DNA from: Utricularia gibba
Lineage: Eukaryota > Streptophyta > Magnoliopsida > Lamiales > Lentibulariaceae
DNA: 64,000 nucleotides
NCBI GenBank assembly: GCA_002189035.1
Contig: CM007991.1
Coordinates: 3,286,001-3,350,000 of the forward strand
Reading direction: 5' to 3'
Part shown: positions 1-10,911 of the stretch, in pieces
Numbering within the stretch: position 1 is the first letter of the stretch
Layout of the letters: the number at the start of each line of letters is the position of its first letter
Translations under genes and position numbers: made by a program
Notes under the pieces: model-generated
Told to the model about the DNA's origin: nothing
The model's database searches: none
The model's input: the letters and a program-made list of their open reading frames with translations, nothing else

Positions 1-3000
1 CAATGAAAGAGGATGAATCAGGCCTTCCGGAGTCGTTTCGAGACAACTGTAGACTTGACCCTTGCATCTGGCTAACAGGGTCTTCGATCATTGATCTATA
101 ATCTCCAAAGACATGAAAAGAGTGGGGTGAACGAGTCAAGTAGAGCGAAGAAGATGGACGCAGACCCTTCCACATTGTTTCTTCAGCTGCCCTTTGAAGA
201 GAGTCAAGTGAATAAACCCTCGTTGTTCCCATCAGCCTTTTAACTGATGGATTTTCTACCAGATTCATCTTCCTTGGTGAGCTTGGATCATCATCCTCAT
301 TTACCGCCGGCTCAACGCCAGACCATGCAGAATCTATGCTGTCAAACAGTGTTGATGGAGGTTGATCCGGTGAACTCTTACTGACAGCACTTCCATCATC
401 TCTGCTGATAGTCTCCACTTCATTTGCAGGTATGGAATCTTTTGCAAATTTATCTGAACCCCAGGGACCATCATAATCATCATTTTGAGCATCGGTGGAT
501 GAGTTGCTCTTGAGAAGGGCTTCCAGCAAATTCAGACGGTGATCCCACGATTGCCATGAGGCTGAAAGAGAATCCTTCAAGTGTCTCAACTCTCGAATGT
601 CTGGTTCCACTCCATCCACTTGTCCTCCTTCATTGGTAGGTAGTTGTAGCAGATCCTCCCATTCCTGAAGCAATAAAGTTTAGCTACAGAAATACCAGAA
701 CAGGATGTATTAAGAGAATCTTACTTTGTACTGCTTTTTTTCATTGGCAAGCATATCTTTCAGCTCAGTGAAGTGGTTCTGCAGTTCACTCGCATCACCA
801 TTTCCATCTTCACCGGATAAAGCTTTAGTCTCAAGGGCCTCAAGAACTCTAGAAACCCCCAGAAACATTGCTTCTGCTTTCCCGAAAAGCTACAGGGAGA
901 AAAAATGAATAATATGTTTCAGAACTGCACCACAAACACCAAAAAGTTGCAATTTCATGTGTTTCCACGAACCTCAGATGCTTCTTCCTTGATCCAGCAT
1001 TCTTCAACAGGATGATTGAACTCGAGAATAGCAGGCGGCAAGTGAACCGAGAGAATATCGATATGGGAATATTGGAAGGAAGCAACCATACTACCCAACC
1101 TGCCAAAGGGCCAGAGAGTAATAAATTAAAAGGAATCCCTGGAACGCCAACATCTTGAACTTCACAAACAGTGATCTTGTAAAAGCGTGCACATAGTGAA
1201 TGTTGGCATACCCGAAAAACCTGAGGCAATTCCTTTGTAGCGAGTGGCCACACTTAGCAAGACGGTTTCCAGTAACATGATTATAAAAACTAAGTTCAAG
1301 AAACTTCCCGAAAGAAAGTCCCCATGCAGCATCAGATAGTACAACTCTTTTACTGGCTGGTGGAACTCCTTCTACAAGTTCACACTTGAGGCACCGGTGC
1401 CACATCCATATCTTTCCGTCTTGTTCTCCAGGAAGCTTAACATCAGGAAGATGTCTCACTTTAATTGTAAGATTGGCATTCTGGTGGGTATAACACATGA
1501 CGTGGGCTTCAGCTGGTTCATTACAGGATTTACAACGATTTGACTGCTCAAAATAACAAGATACACATGAGCATCTAAGAGACATGTTACAAGGAAGAGC
1601 TGAAAATCACAAAAAAAAAAAATGCCCACCTGGTCAAACAAATCATCCCTTAGATACCTTCCTAAAGATTTGTCTGAGGGGCCATAAAATTTCACTCGAA
1701 GAACACGGGCCCTTTCACATGCAGTTCTGTTGACCATACAGTTACTGGAGAATGAAACCAGTATGCTCTGGGTATTGTCATTAGTGGCTTTCTGTTCACC
1801 GGATATTAAAGCATCGTCCACTTGAGCAGGAGTAGATGCCACGACTTCAATCACCTGACCAGACTCTTGGTTAAGTGACTCTTTACCATGGTCATTCTTG
1901 CATCCCAGATCTCCGTGCTCCTCTTGGTGCAGATGCTTTCTGAATCCAACTTCATTGGGTTCAGATAAATAGTCATGGCGGGTGTTTGCAAGCTCGGACA
2001 AAGAGTCATCTGACCCAAGATCTAACCGAAGATCACCTCCTCTGAGAATAGTACTCGAAACATTAAAATCTCCTGCATAGCTTTTAGCGGATCCAGGGTC
2101 CACTGGACTCATGCTCATGGAACTTGCCTCTGGGATCATATTTAACGGTTTCAAACCCATGTCTGGAGCACATGCAGCTTCGGCAGCAAGAAAAGATGTC
2201 TCTAATGATAGATGGTATGCAGCAAATACAGCATATGGCATGACATGCTTCACTTTTTTCAGTTCATCTCGAGTAGAACCCTTCAGCAAGACCTACAATT
2301 TTTTTTAAAAAAAGTTCTCAAATGGTGTGGGACTTAAAAACACAGGAGGAGCATATGCATTTAGGCAACATACCGTGCAACATACACGCCTGGGGCAACC
2401 TTCGAAAAACATCAGAGTTTTTGATGGCATTTTTTGATTCAGAGGTTCATGCTCCTCAGAAACCTTCTCCAGATGGAAGAGTTCACAATGGCCTAACCTT
2501 GCGAGGGACACATGATCAGTTGATGCAATTATACTAGCACCCGTGCATCTAGCAACTCTTTCCAACAAAGATCTTTTGACATTCAGCACCACAGAGATCT
2601 CTTTTGCGAAGAGTTTATCCAAAGCATATGGGGATACAGTTTTTTCAACAAGTAGAACATTCGGATGAAGTGCCTCAATATTGGAGACAACAGTGTTCAG
2701 ATGATCATTTTCCTGATTCAAAAAGTCAGAATCACACCATAATCGTACCCCAATAACCAAATGAATGGTAAGACATAAGAAAAACGTTCAGAAAGAAACC
2801 TGTTCCAAAAGTGTTTGCACAGATGCCAAACTATGCGATGAAGTCCTTTGGTACTCCAGGGCACCTCCTAGGATCAGCAGCCTCGCATTGTTGTATTGTG
2901 AGATCATACGCTTGTGCTTTATATTCTTCTTACAAACTATTCCTTTGACAAGTTTGCTGCATTTTGAAGAAGTTAAAAATGCAACCAGTTAAGATACAGA

Positions 3001-4391
3001 AGCATGGAATGACCAATATGCACAACATTTGCTCTTTCTTAACAGCACTTCAATTTATTTGATGAACAGTATCTAGATGAGCACCCCTTTGACCAACTCA
3101 GTATTTCAATGAGGAAAGAGGAACACAAATGGCCTACTCGCGCACAACCAGTAGAAAGAGTATTGTGATAACATGTATTTTACCTGTCACCAGGGCTCCC
3201 AGAAGCTACACATTTGATCTTTAAATAGTCGCAGGGGTCCATGCTGCCTCCTCGGCTGGTGTCAGGTTTTATATATTTTGCCGCTTGCCATGCAATAGCT
3301 GTAATAACTTCTAGCCAGTCCCCAGCATTTGTATCCTTGGTCAATGTGATATGCTCTGCGTGCAAAAGCTGTAACACGAGAGATCTAAAATGCTCAAGTA
3401 CTAGAGGATTCAGCGACTCCTTCCAATCAACATCTTTTGCTGGATTAAATGTATCTTGATCGGCAGTTCCGAGGTATGCATCACCCCAATTTTCACCTTC
3501 ATCATTTTCATCATCATAAGTAAACAAATTGCTTTCAATCTCATCATCGATGTCTTCAGGTGGAGGAGGGAACCAAATAGCTTCATTGGATTCAAAATTC
3601 AGTGGCTTTGGCAACTTTTCACTCTTCTGCTGCAATTGTGTTGGACCATTAGTATTTTCTGCAGGCCTGCCCATATACATATCCTCTTGTCTGTAAGGGC
3701 CATTCTTCAGAGAACCAGAATCGTGAACTTCATTGCCTGTAGGCCTTGAGCCCATTGACATAAATCTATTGAAGACATCTCTAGAACTTACAATATCTAA
3801 ATCTAACACAGATGCTTCATGAAAGTTTTTATTTGGAACACCGAAAGCACTACTGCTTGGATCCTCTCCCTCTTCATCACTCCTATATCAACAACGAAAA
3901 AGAGAATCGATCAGAAAATTGCAAACTTTTCAACCAGGGAGCAGCAATCAGAATAACTAGTGAAGATTTAAATTTACAAGAAGCAAACATGCTCATTACC
4001 TGTAAGGAGATCCGGTAGCTGAAAATGAATGAGTGGACGATGATGTATCACTACTTCTAGTAAAAGTAACAGGGAAATGAACTCCAACTCCCTCGCCACT
4101 AAAACTTGGCGACGGTGGTTCTGGATTCCGTATTGGAGACTCAGATGGATAGACTTTGTCCCAGCAGCTTCTGGTACTTTCACGAGGTTCATTCTCTTCA
4201 AGCTGAAGCTTTTGTGGCTCCTTAATTCGTCGATCTACCATCGGAAGATGTGAATCCACAGGCAGTGCCTCGTAAAAAGACTTTTCACTATTCATATCCA
4301 TAATCTTCAATCCACTAAAAATCGGACTACAGAAATCCCTTTTCCCTGAGATGTCCAAGAATCGCCTTCCGTTAAAAAGATATTGGGACAC
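1..4391 (-). CDS. FAB1: FYVE-less FAB1-type phosphatidylinositol-3-phosphate 5-kinase, partial (3' part missing)
   Basis: FAB1/PIKfyve kinases make PI(3,5)P2 from PI3P on endosomal and vacuolar membranes. Read on the minus strand, exons lie at about 4391-4000, 3882-3184, 2960-2801, 2722-2370, 2290-1631, 1590-1219, 1099-972, 890-725 and 665-1. In order they give a Ser/Pro-rich N-terminus, an acidic block with PPPPEDIDDE, the SGSPGDR boundary, the Cpn60/TCP-1-like domain (NVLLVEK, LNVKRSLLERVARCTGA, CPRRVCCTV) and the cysteine-rich CCR domain (QHPVL-type spectrin-like region, CYTHQNANLTI, LPGEQDGKIWMWHRCLKC, SDAAWGLSFGKFLELSF). The exon at 665-1 holds the low-complexity linker (TLFDSIDSAWSG). 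The PIP kinase domain lies beyond base 1. No FYVE zinc finger precedes the DKVYPSESP motif, which fits FAB1C/FAB1D rather than FAB1A/B. The start could be 4391 or the methionine at 4301 (MDMNSEK). Exon edges other than 4000, 3882 and 3184 are approximate. Confidence 0.88.
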
Positions 4392-7119
4392 TATCCCTTT
4401 GGAAGTCTTGGTTCCTACTTATTCTAATTCGCAACACAAACTGTATGACTCAACTAAAAAACCTACAACCCACACTAAGAACAGCGGATAATTGATACCA
4501 ACTAAAAGATCTGCAAAGCAACCAGAAAGAAGGAAGCCCAGAATCACCGAATACTACAAAGAGAAGAGCAAAAGCCAACAACCCAAGCTCCTTCCTCCCC
4601 AAGCTGCATCCAAAACTACCATCTTTTCAGTTACAGGTGTGAAAATAACGATGCATCAAAACACACGCTTCTATGTCTCAGGATGGTTTCAATCTATCCC
4701 TAAAATATGAAATCTTCCCCAAAACTTGACTAGAAAAATCCGAAGTTTGACTCAGGAACGATTCCGGCCAAACATCAAGAACTTGTCAAAGACGAGTCAG
4801 AAAATAAGCCACACGAGGCTTCCAGAATGAGCCCAAAGTCCCCCCAGATGGGCAGACCTACCAAATCACGTCCGCTCAAAGGGAACCCCCAGAAACCCAA
4901 CCAGCTAAACCGATGGAACCAACCCCAGATTTGTGAACATAAAAGGAAGAGAAGTTCTCGGAAGTCAGAACCCAGGTCAATAGAATGAAATCAGAGTAAG
5001 AAAACAGGGAGCGCAACTTCTAAGCTTAAAGCGCGTAAAATAAAAGTCGGAGTAGGAGGAGAAATAGGAAGGTTCCTTCCTTCGCGGGTTATCTCGTAGA
5101 GGCGGTTTGCTGGATTCGCTCTATAGCGACTACTTGCTCCCCCATCCCATCTTCATCCCCTTTAAGAGCTTCACTCCTCCCCAGAAAAATCACCCACCTG
5201 AAAAACCTCACAAAAATTAAATACTTGTCCCATTTCCAATCCGGAGCCGCCTAAAGGACCCAACTTTCGAACAACCCTTCCCAACTAGACATCTTTCAAT
5301 TCAGCATCTCAAGCTTTTCGACACCGCCCCCTTCCTATGGAGCTCCCATCGCTGTCATTACACTAGACTGCACTTTACGGAGATGGAAACCCATGATTGC
5401 CTTCATGCCTCCCGACTTACCTGGTTTTCTAATTCAACCCACAAAGCCTTTCCACTCCATTCCAATGATTTCGTGGCAGACAAATAGTCAAAAAAATGGA
5501 AAAAAAAATACAGTAACAATGAATTTTCAAAGATCTTGTCTGTTACATCTTTTGCCATTCACTGCAGTAATTTTTTTTTTCAACAGATTCATTCTGCTGA
5601 ATCGGGATACAAATCCACTCATCATGGGAAATCCTTGCATTTATTTAAAATGAATACTTTTATGGTGATGATCCATCCACTTTTTTACCCCAAATTTTCA
5701 TCCTTTTGCATTATTTCATCTCCAGTAAAAGTTCAATTTACTATCCAACTACTTCCTCTTCCAATTCGTATTAAACTAGATTATAATTTTTATTTTTATT
5801 AAAAATACTTTTTGGAACTTTTTTTTTAAAAAAATAATTTTCAATTAATTTTATTATCAAATTTAATTGATCTCTGGATACATAATTCATACTGTTTTCA
5901 TAATTTTGATTATGTTTAAGTTTTAAAAATTCTAATATTTAACTGTTTTTTTATTTTATTAAATTTTATAATATAATTTTATAAAACATTTTTACAATCT
6001 TAAAATTGATTCTATTTATATAATTTGAAACATAATTTTAAATTTAGTATATCTAACAGATATAGACTCAATTTATCTATTTTATTAGAATCAATTCTCA
6101 AAAAAATATTTTTTTCGTGAAAAAGAACCTCACTTTCCTCGTATTTTTTTAAGGCATCCATCATTAAAAAAAGGGGGGGATATCCAAATTTGGCGTGGCT
6201 CCCCCAACTCGCGTGCTTCGTGACTTGTGCTATCCAAATTCTTAGCCGATTATGATCTCACCCATACGCTTATTTCACTTTTTTTAAATAAAAAAATGAT
6301 GCAAAACAATGAGACATTTTTTTTCAAGTCAAAAAAAGGCCTTGATTGCACACTTGGAAATTCAAACTAGAAATTTCAGACCTTTTTTTATTTCCGAGAT
6401 ATTCAGATTGTCTGTGTGTGTGTCGTGTGTGAATGAGCGGATGGGATGAGATGTTCAGTTCAGACCGGAGACAATGTATCTGTGTGTTTTCCCTTGTGGG
6501 CCCCATGTGTCGTGCGGAGGTGTCCCTCAAGTGTTCAAACGGGCCCCTTGTATTTGGGCCTTTATTACTCTCTCTCTCTCTCAGAGTTGGGCCCGAAATT
6601 TAAATGCGTGACGAATTTGGCCCCAATATCTGAAATTAGTGTTTCATAGGATTTAAAATAATGACTATAAATTATATCGTATTTACTTTATGGATTAAAT
6701 GAATATAGAATTATGATGAATTTTTTAATATCATGTATACGGATATTTAAAACAACACTTTTTCTTTTTTATTTTATTTTATTAATTAAACATTATTTTT
6801 ATTCAAATTCAAATAAATTGATTTTTTTTGTCTTATCTCTAGTAACCAAAACACTCTTTACGATAATTTGTTAACATTTTAAAAACCGATTGACCCCATA
6901 TAATGGTTTAATTATTATTTTAAATTAAATCTGTTAAAAAAATAATTATCTAGAGTGAATATTTTTAAATTTTTTGTAAAAAATATTGGATCGAACCTAA
7001 AAAAAAAAGTTAAAAGTGAATCATCATCCTAATTCCATAGATTATGCATGTATATATATGTGTGTATGTAGATAGGGGCATAGGGTCACCTGGCCTGCTT
7101 TGGTTGCTCTCCTCCGGGA
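4392..7119. other. Spacer and probable 5' leader of the FAB1-type gene, then AT-rich DNA
   Basis: From 4392 to about 5350 the base composition is moderate, and on the minus strand it is rich in C/T tracts, as expected for the promoter and 5' leader of the FAB1-type gene. From about 5650 to 6130 and 6640 to 7020 the sequence is almost pure A/T with many homopolymers. Between them is a more balanced block (6180-6640) with a TG-rich stretch near 6411-6430 and a CT repeat. I see no convincing coding region; the open frames here are short and lack splice context. Confidence 0.6.
6568..6582. repeat. (CT)n microsatellite
   Basis: Fifteen bases of uninterrupted alternating C and T, seven and a half units, in the spacer between the FAB1-type gene and the frame-broken proline-rich gene. 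A TG-rich stretch with interruptions lies about 150 bases upstream. Confidence 0.8.
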
Positions 7120-7533
7120 ATGGCTGCGGCTGAGTTCAGGCTCCTCCAGGCCACCATTTGCTTCATCCTCGTCGTCTTCCCGATTCATCCCATGCCGTCG
7201 AACTCAACAGGAGCCTTGTTCAAGAGCTATCTAATAAGTGCGGGGGGTGTCTCTGCGGCAGGCCCTGTCTCCCACCTCCTCCTTTCCCATCTCCGCCGCC
7301 GCCGCCAGTTCGGGATGTCCCTCCGTCTAGCTCCACGACATGCACACCACCGCCACCGCCGAAGGGAGCGTGGCGCCCGCCGAGCCCGCCTTACGCATAC
7401 GTCAACAGTCCCCCGGGAATGTATACGAGGTTCATCCGTACTACTCCGGCGCGCAGAAGAGCCGAGGACCCCCGTCGCCTGGATGATTCACGCGGCGCTG
7501 ATGGTAGCCACCGTGTGGGCGGTGGCTGGGTGA
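7120..7533 (+). pseudogene. Proline-rich secreted/GPI-tailed protein gene with three frame breaks
   Basis: Three frames must be combined to see one protein. Frame A starts at 7120 with a hydrophobic signal peptide (MAAAEFRLLQATICFILVVF). Frame B, from about 7215 to 7414, gives the Cys motif KCGGCLCGRPC, then PPPPFPSPPPPP and PYAYVNSPPG. Frame C, about 7415-7470, gives NVYEVHPYYSG. Frame A returns with a short hydrophobic tail (MIHAALMVATVWAVAG) and a stop at 7533. This order (signal, CGGCxC, proline-rich block, Y-V-x-x-PPG-N-x-Y motif, hydrophobic tail) is that of small plant leucine-rich-repeat-extensin-like or hydroxyproline-rich cell-surface proteins that I recognise only as a family. Each break acts like one missing base, and the second and third fall at five-C runs (7410-7414, 7469-7473). 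It may be a decayed gene or an intact gene with assembly deletions. Confidence 0.6.
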
Positions 7534-7699
7534 CAAAGGGGTCGACCGGAAAAGAGGGGTGACCAACAAGCAACAACATATAATATGTTGGGTTCGCGCT
7601 TGTGCTTCTTGTTACCCAACATTGCACTAATTCGCCCTGTTCTCATGATAATCTCCAAGCTACTTTTTACTCCAATGGCTGCTCTGCTACGACGCTTAT

Positions 7700-7935
7700 A
7701 TTAAAACCCATACGTAATATCAAAGACAGAAATGATCACAAACTGCACATCTAACACAAGCTCCTTCCCGCAGCTCGCCACCTGCAAGAGATTCCCAACC
7801 ACCGTGCACCCCCCGCCCCGGCGGAAGTTCATCTTCTTTTTTCCTTCTTTTCCCGAGAGTCTGCCGGAGAAGAGGGTGATGACGCGGGACATAAGCAACG
7901 CGCCGCCAGTGCCACCCTCGCTAGTTTGTTGTACA
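7700..7935. other. GC-rich island open on both strands, unassigned
   Basis: This block is clearly richer in G/C than the A/T-rich DNA on both sides. The plus strand is open over 7732-7980 (PQLATCKRFPTTVHPPPRRK) and the minus strand over 7701-7898 (MLMSRVITLFSGRLSGKEG). Neither matches a family I recognise. It may be a coding relic or part of the 3' region of the proline-rich gene just upstream. Confidence 0.3.
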
Positions 7936-8048
7936 GGTGATGTAATTAAATTATATATTTATTTATATAAAAAATTTTAATTGAATAAATCATAATTTTT
8001 ATCTCTCTTCCTACTAATTAAAAATATAATAATTTTGAAAAAGACTCC

Positions 8049-8054
8049 CACGTG
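8049..8054. promoter_or_regulatory. G-box/ABRE-like CACGTG element upstream of the KCS gene
   Basis: The context is CCCACGTGAC, which contains the palindromic G-box CACGTG and the ABA-response core ACGTG. It lies about 400 bases upstream of the chosen start of the 3-ketoacyl-CoA synthase gene. Cuticular wax KCS genes are often ABA- and drought-responsive, so the position is plausible. Function is inferred only from the motif. Confidence 0.35.
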
Positions 8055-8450
8055 ACGGCAAGCCATGGTTTTGCTACCTAAATTATAAGATAATTTTAAA
8101 AATATTTTTTTATCAAATACAAACGATTTTTAATTCAAAAAAAATCAGAAATTTAGATGCAGCTTCTTTTTTTAAGGAGGTGTAGAGATTTAATTTTTAT
8201 TTTATTAAAAATATTTTCAAAAAATGTTTTTTGAACGGCACTGAGTAAATGGGCTTGAGATGTAACTGGGCTTGGTGAATTAAATACCGGCCCAGTACCT
8301 GAATTATTCCTTAGATAAAATAATAATTTTAAATGGCTATTTATGCAGATGTTGGTCTGTTTATGTATGGAGTTTGAGCGACGAGTGGCGGACTTTCAAC
8401 TGCCGGTGAGAGAAGTACATTTACTTGCATCATCTGCTTCTCGGGGAACG

Positions 8451-10356
8451 ATGCTGTGGTTGATCGTCGCAGGGCTCATCTTCCTGGTGTCGATGATGGT
8501 GCGTTGCGCCGTGAAGGTGTTTGTTGGTAGGAGGGAGGGGTGCTGTTACATGCTGAACTACGAATGCTACAGGCCGGGGGATGAAAGCAGGAGGAAGTTG
8601 AGCACGGAATCCTCGTGCAGAGTTGTGATGCGCAACCCGAATCTAGGGCTCGAGGAGTACAGGTTCCTGCTGCAAACGATGGTCAGATCTGGTATTGGAG
8701 AAGACACCTACTGCCCCAGCAACGTCGTCGCCGGAAACGAAGGAAACCCTAGTCTGGGAGACGCTCTGGAGGAGTTGGACGATATTTTTTTCCAGACCGT
8801 CGACCGCGTCCTCGAGAAATCACGAATCGCTTCTCCGTCGGATGAAATCGATATTCTCGTCGTCAATGTCTCTCTCCTTTCGCCTGAACCGTCGCTCGCC
8901 GCCCGGGTCATCAACCGGTAAAATGCATTTGCCCCTGGATTCATTACTCTGTTACAGTAATCGTTACTAATCTTCTCTCGCGCTAGGTACAAGTTGAGGG
9001 CTGATGTGAAGGTGTACAATCTTTCTGGGATGGGTTGCAGCGCGAGCGCGGTGGCTGTGGACCTCGTTGCGCAGCTTTTCAGGGTGCACCGGAGGAAGGT
9101 GGCGTTGGTCGTGAGTACGGAGTCTCTGGGGCCCAATTGGTACGGCGGCCGTGAAAAATCCTTCATGCTCTCAAACTGCTTGTTCCGCTCCGGGGGATGC
9201 TCCATGCTCCTCACAAACGACCCCGCCAGAAGAAACAGAGCCATCATGAAGCTCACGCAGTCCGTACGGACGCACATTGGGTCTGACGATGAAGCCTACG
9301 AGTGCTGCATACAAGTCGAGGATGGAGAAGGGTACAAGGGATTCAGGCTGACGAGGAAGCTGACTAAGGCGGCAGCGCAGGCTCTGACGATCAACCTGCA
9401 GGCGCTGGCGCCGAGGATTTTGCCTCTGTGGGAGCTTGTGAGGTGGTATGCGGTGGTTTATGTGCCCTCCCGATGGGGAAAAACAAAAGCCAAAGGATCT
9501 TCTTCTTCCTCCTCCAATCTCGAGTCCGTCGGAAAAGGCCTTAATCTCAAGGCTGGAGTAGAGCATTTCTGCATACACCCCGGCGGCAGGTACCCAATTC
9601 AAAACTCAAAAGCTTGTTCATTTTCTTCCTTCACATTAGGAGAGGGGGCTTGGGTAATAACCATTAATCAGAGAGATGGGGTAGTGCAGTGGGTAGCAGG
9701 GGAGGGCAGTTAATGAAGGGAAAGAACAAATACATCATGACTGGTTTGGTTTGAACTTTGGGGTGGGGGTGATGCATGTCTTAGGCCAGACATTGAATTC
9801 CCAAAAACCAAGGAAAGAACTGTCACCTGTTTTACTTCACGAGTCCCCCTCTGTCACAGTAAATACAAATGTGAAGGCACCTTTCAGTTCCACTGTTGCA
9901 TCCACTTTCGCATGATGGCAATGATGATTCATACACTGTTGCATTCATTTTTGTGTTAGAGCGGTGATAGATGGAGTTGGGAAGAGCTTGGGGTTGACGG
10001 ATTCCGATCTCGAGCCGGCGAGGATGGCGCTCCACCGCTGGGGTAACACTTCGGCGGGAGGACTGTGGTACGTGTTGGGGTACATGGAGGCCAAGAAGAG
10101 GCTGAGGAAAGGAGACAGGGTACTGATGATAAGCTTAGGGGCGGGGTTCATGTGCAACAACTGCGCCTGGGAAGTGATCGGAGACCACATGAACGACCCC
10201 AAGGTGTGGGCGGACTGCATCGACCTGTACCCGCTGCCGGAGGGCCGACGGGCGAATCCTTTCGCCGATAAGTTCGATTGGCTCAACGACGAATGCATGA
10301 GCTTCGTCAGGATCGAACAATCCTCCTTCGCCTTCGCCGGCACCGCCCAGCCCTAG
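8451..10356 (+). CDS. KCS: 3-ketoacyl-CoA synthase (FAE1/KCS family, KCS3/12/19-like)
   Basis: KCS enzymes condense malonyl-CoA with long-chain acyl-CoA in the ER, the first step of very-long-chain fatty acid elongation for waxes and other lipids. Three exons fit: 8451-8917, 8987-9589 and 9960-10356, joined in phase. After one N-terminal hydrophobic segment (MLWLIVAGLIFLVSMMV) come CYMLNYECYRP, GIGEDTYCP, the active-site Cys in NLSGMGCSAS, the catalytic His in FCIHPGGRAVIDGVG and the catalytic Asn in HRWGNTSAGGLWY. All three triad residues are present. I chose the start at 8451 because the related KCS12 begins with one short hydrophobic segment just before this cysteine-tyrosine block; the frame stays open up to 8346. 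The short N-terminus and overall resemblance place it in the KCS3/12/19 clade, some members of which may act more as regulators than as bulk elongases. Confidence 0.93.
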
Positions 10357-10911
10357 CCCAGAGTCACTAGAAACGGCCGTACAATTCAATACGGATTCGC
10401 AGCCGTACAAAAATATCTCCCCTTTTTTTCAAGATCCGCGGGAATCCATCATGAATCTTTTTTCCAATTTTTAAAATTAAATAAATATAATATCATTTTA
10501 CACACATATATTTATAAAAATAAATATCAAACGTAATTAAATGACATATTTATTAAAAAAAAAATAATTTAAATAATAATGAAATGTAGCAGTTCAAGTC
10601 GTCGTGCAGCAGAGCACAGGATTGAGCTGGGGATGGAAGAAGCATGACTGGGAGGGATGAGCTTCACTCACCAGTCATCAATGGCACCCCTTTAAAGTTG
10701 GGAGGGAGAGCACCCGGACGACACATTTAGTATACATTGCAGGCATGAAGTGAAGAAAGAAGAAGGCAGCACCCATCCAGTGAACGCATTCAACGCTGTG
10801 CAGAACAAAACAAGTAGTGCTGTACAAAGGGTGTTGTTTCATGTTATCAAAAGCTTGTTGCATATGAGTGGAGTCTATGGCAGGGAAGAAAGGTTACCTT
10901 ATCTTCGGTGT
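10357..10911. other. Convergent 3' spacer between KCS and SULTR4
   Basis: Contains the KCS 3' untranslated region, an A/T-rich stretch at about 10450-10580, then the 3' untranslated region of the minus-strand sulfate transporter. No further gene is seen; the small minus-strand frame at 10678-10863 has no recognisable content. Confidence 0.55.

Noticed and set aside
4492-4710. 72-codon plus-strand frame just upstream of the FAB1-type gene
   Set aside because: Basic low-complexity peptide in the leader region; no splice or family support.
6180-6640. Possible mobile-element remnant around the CT and TG repeats
   Set aside because: I found no terminal repeats, target duplication or coding trace.
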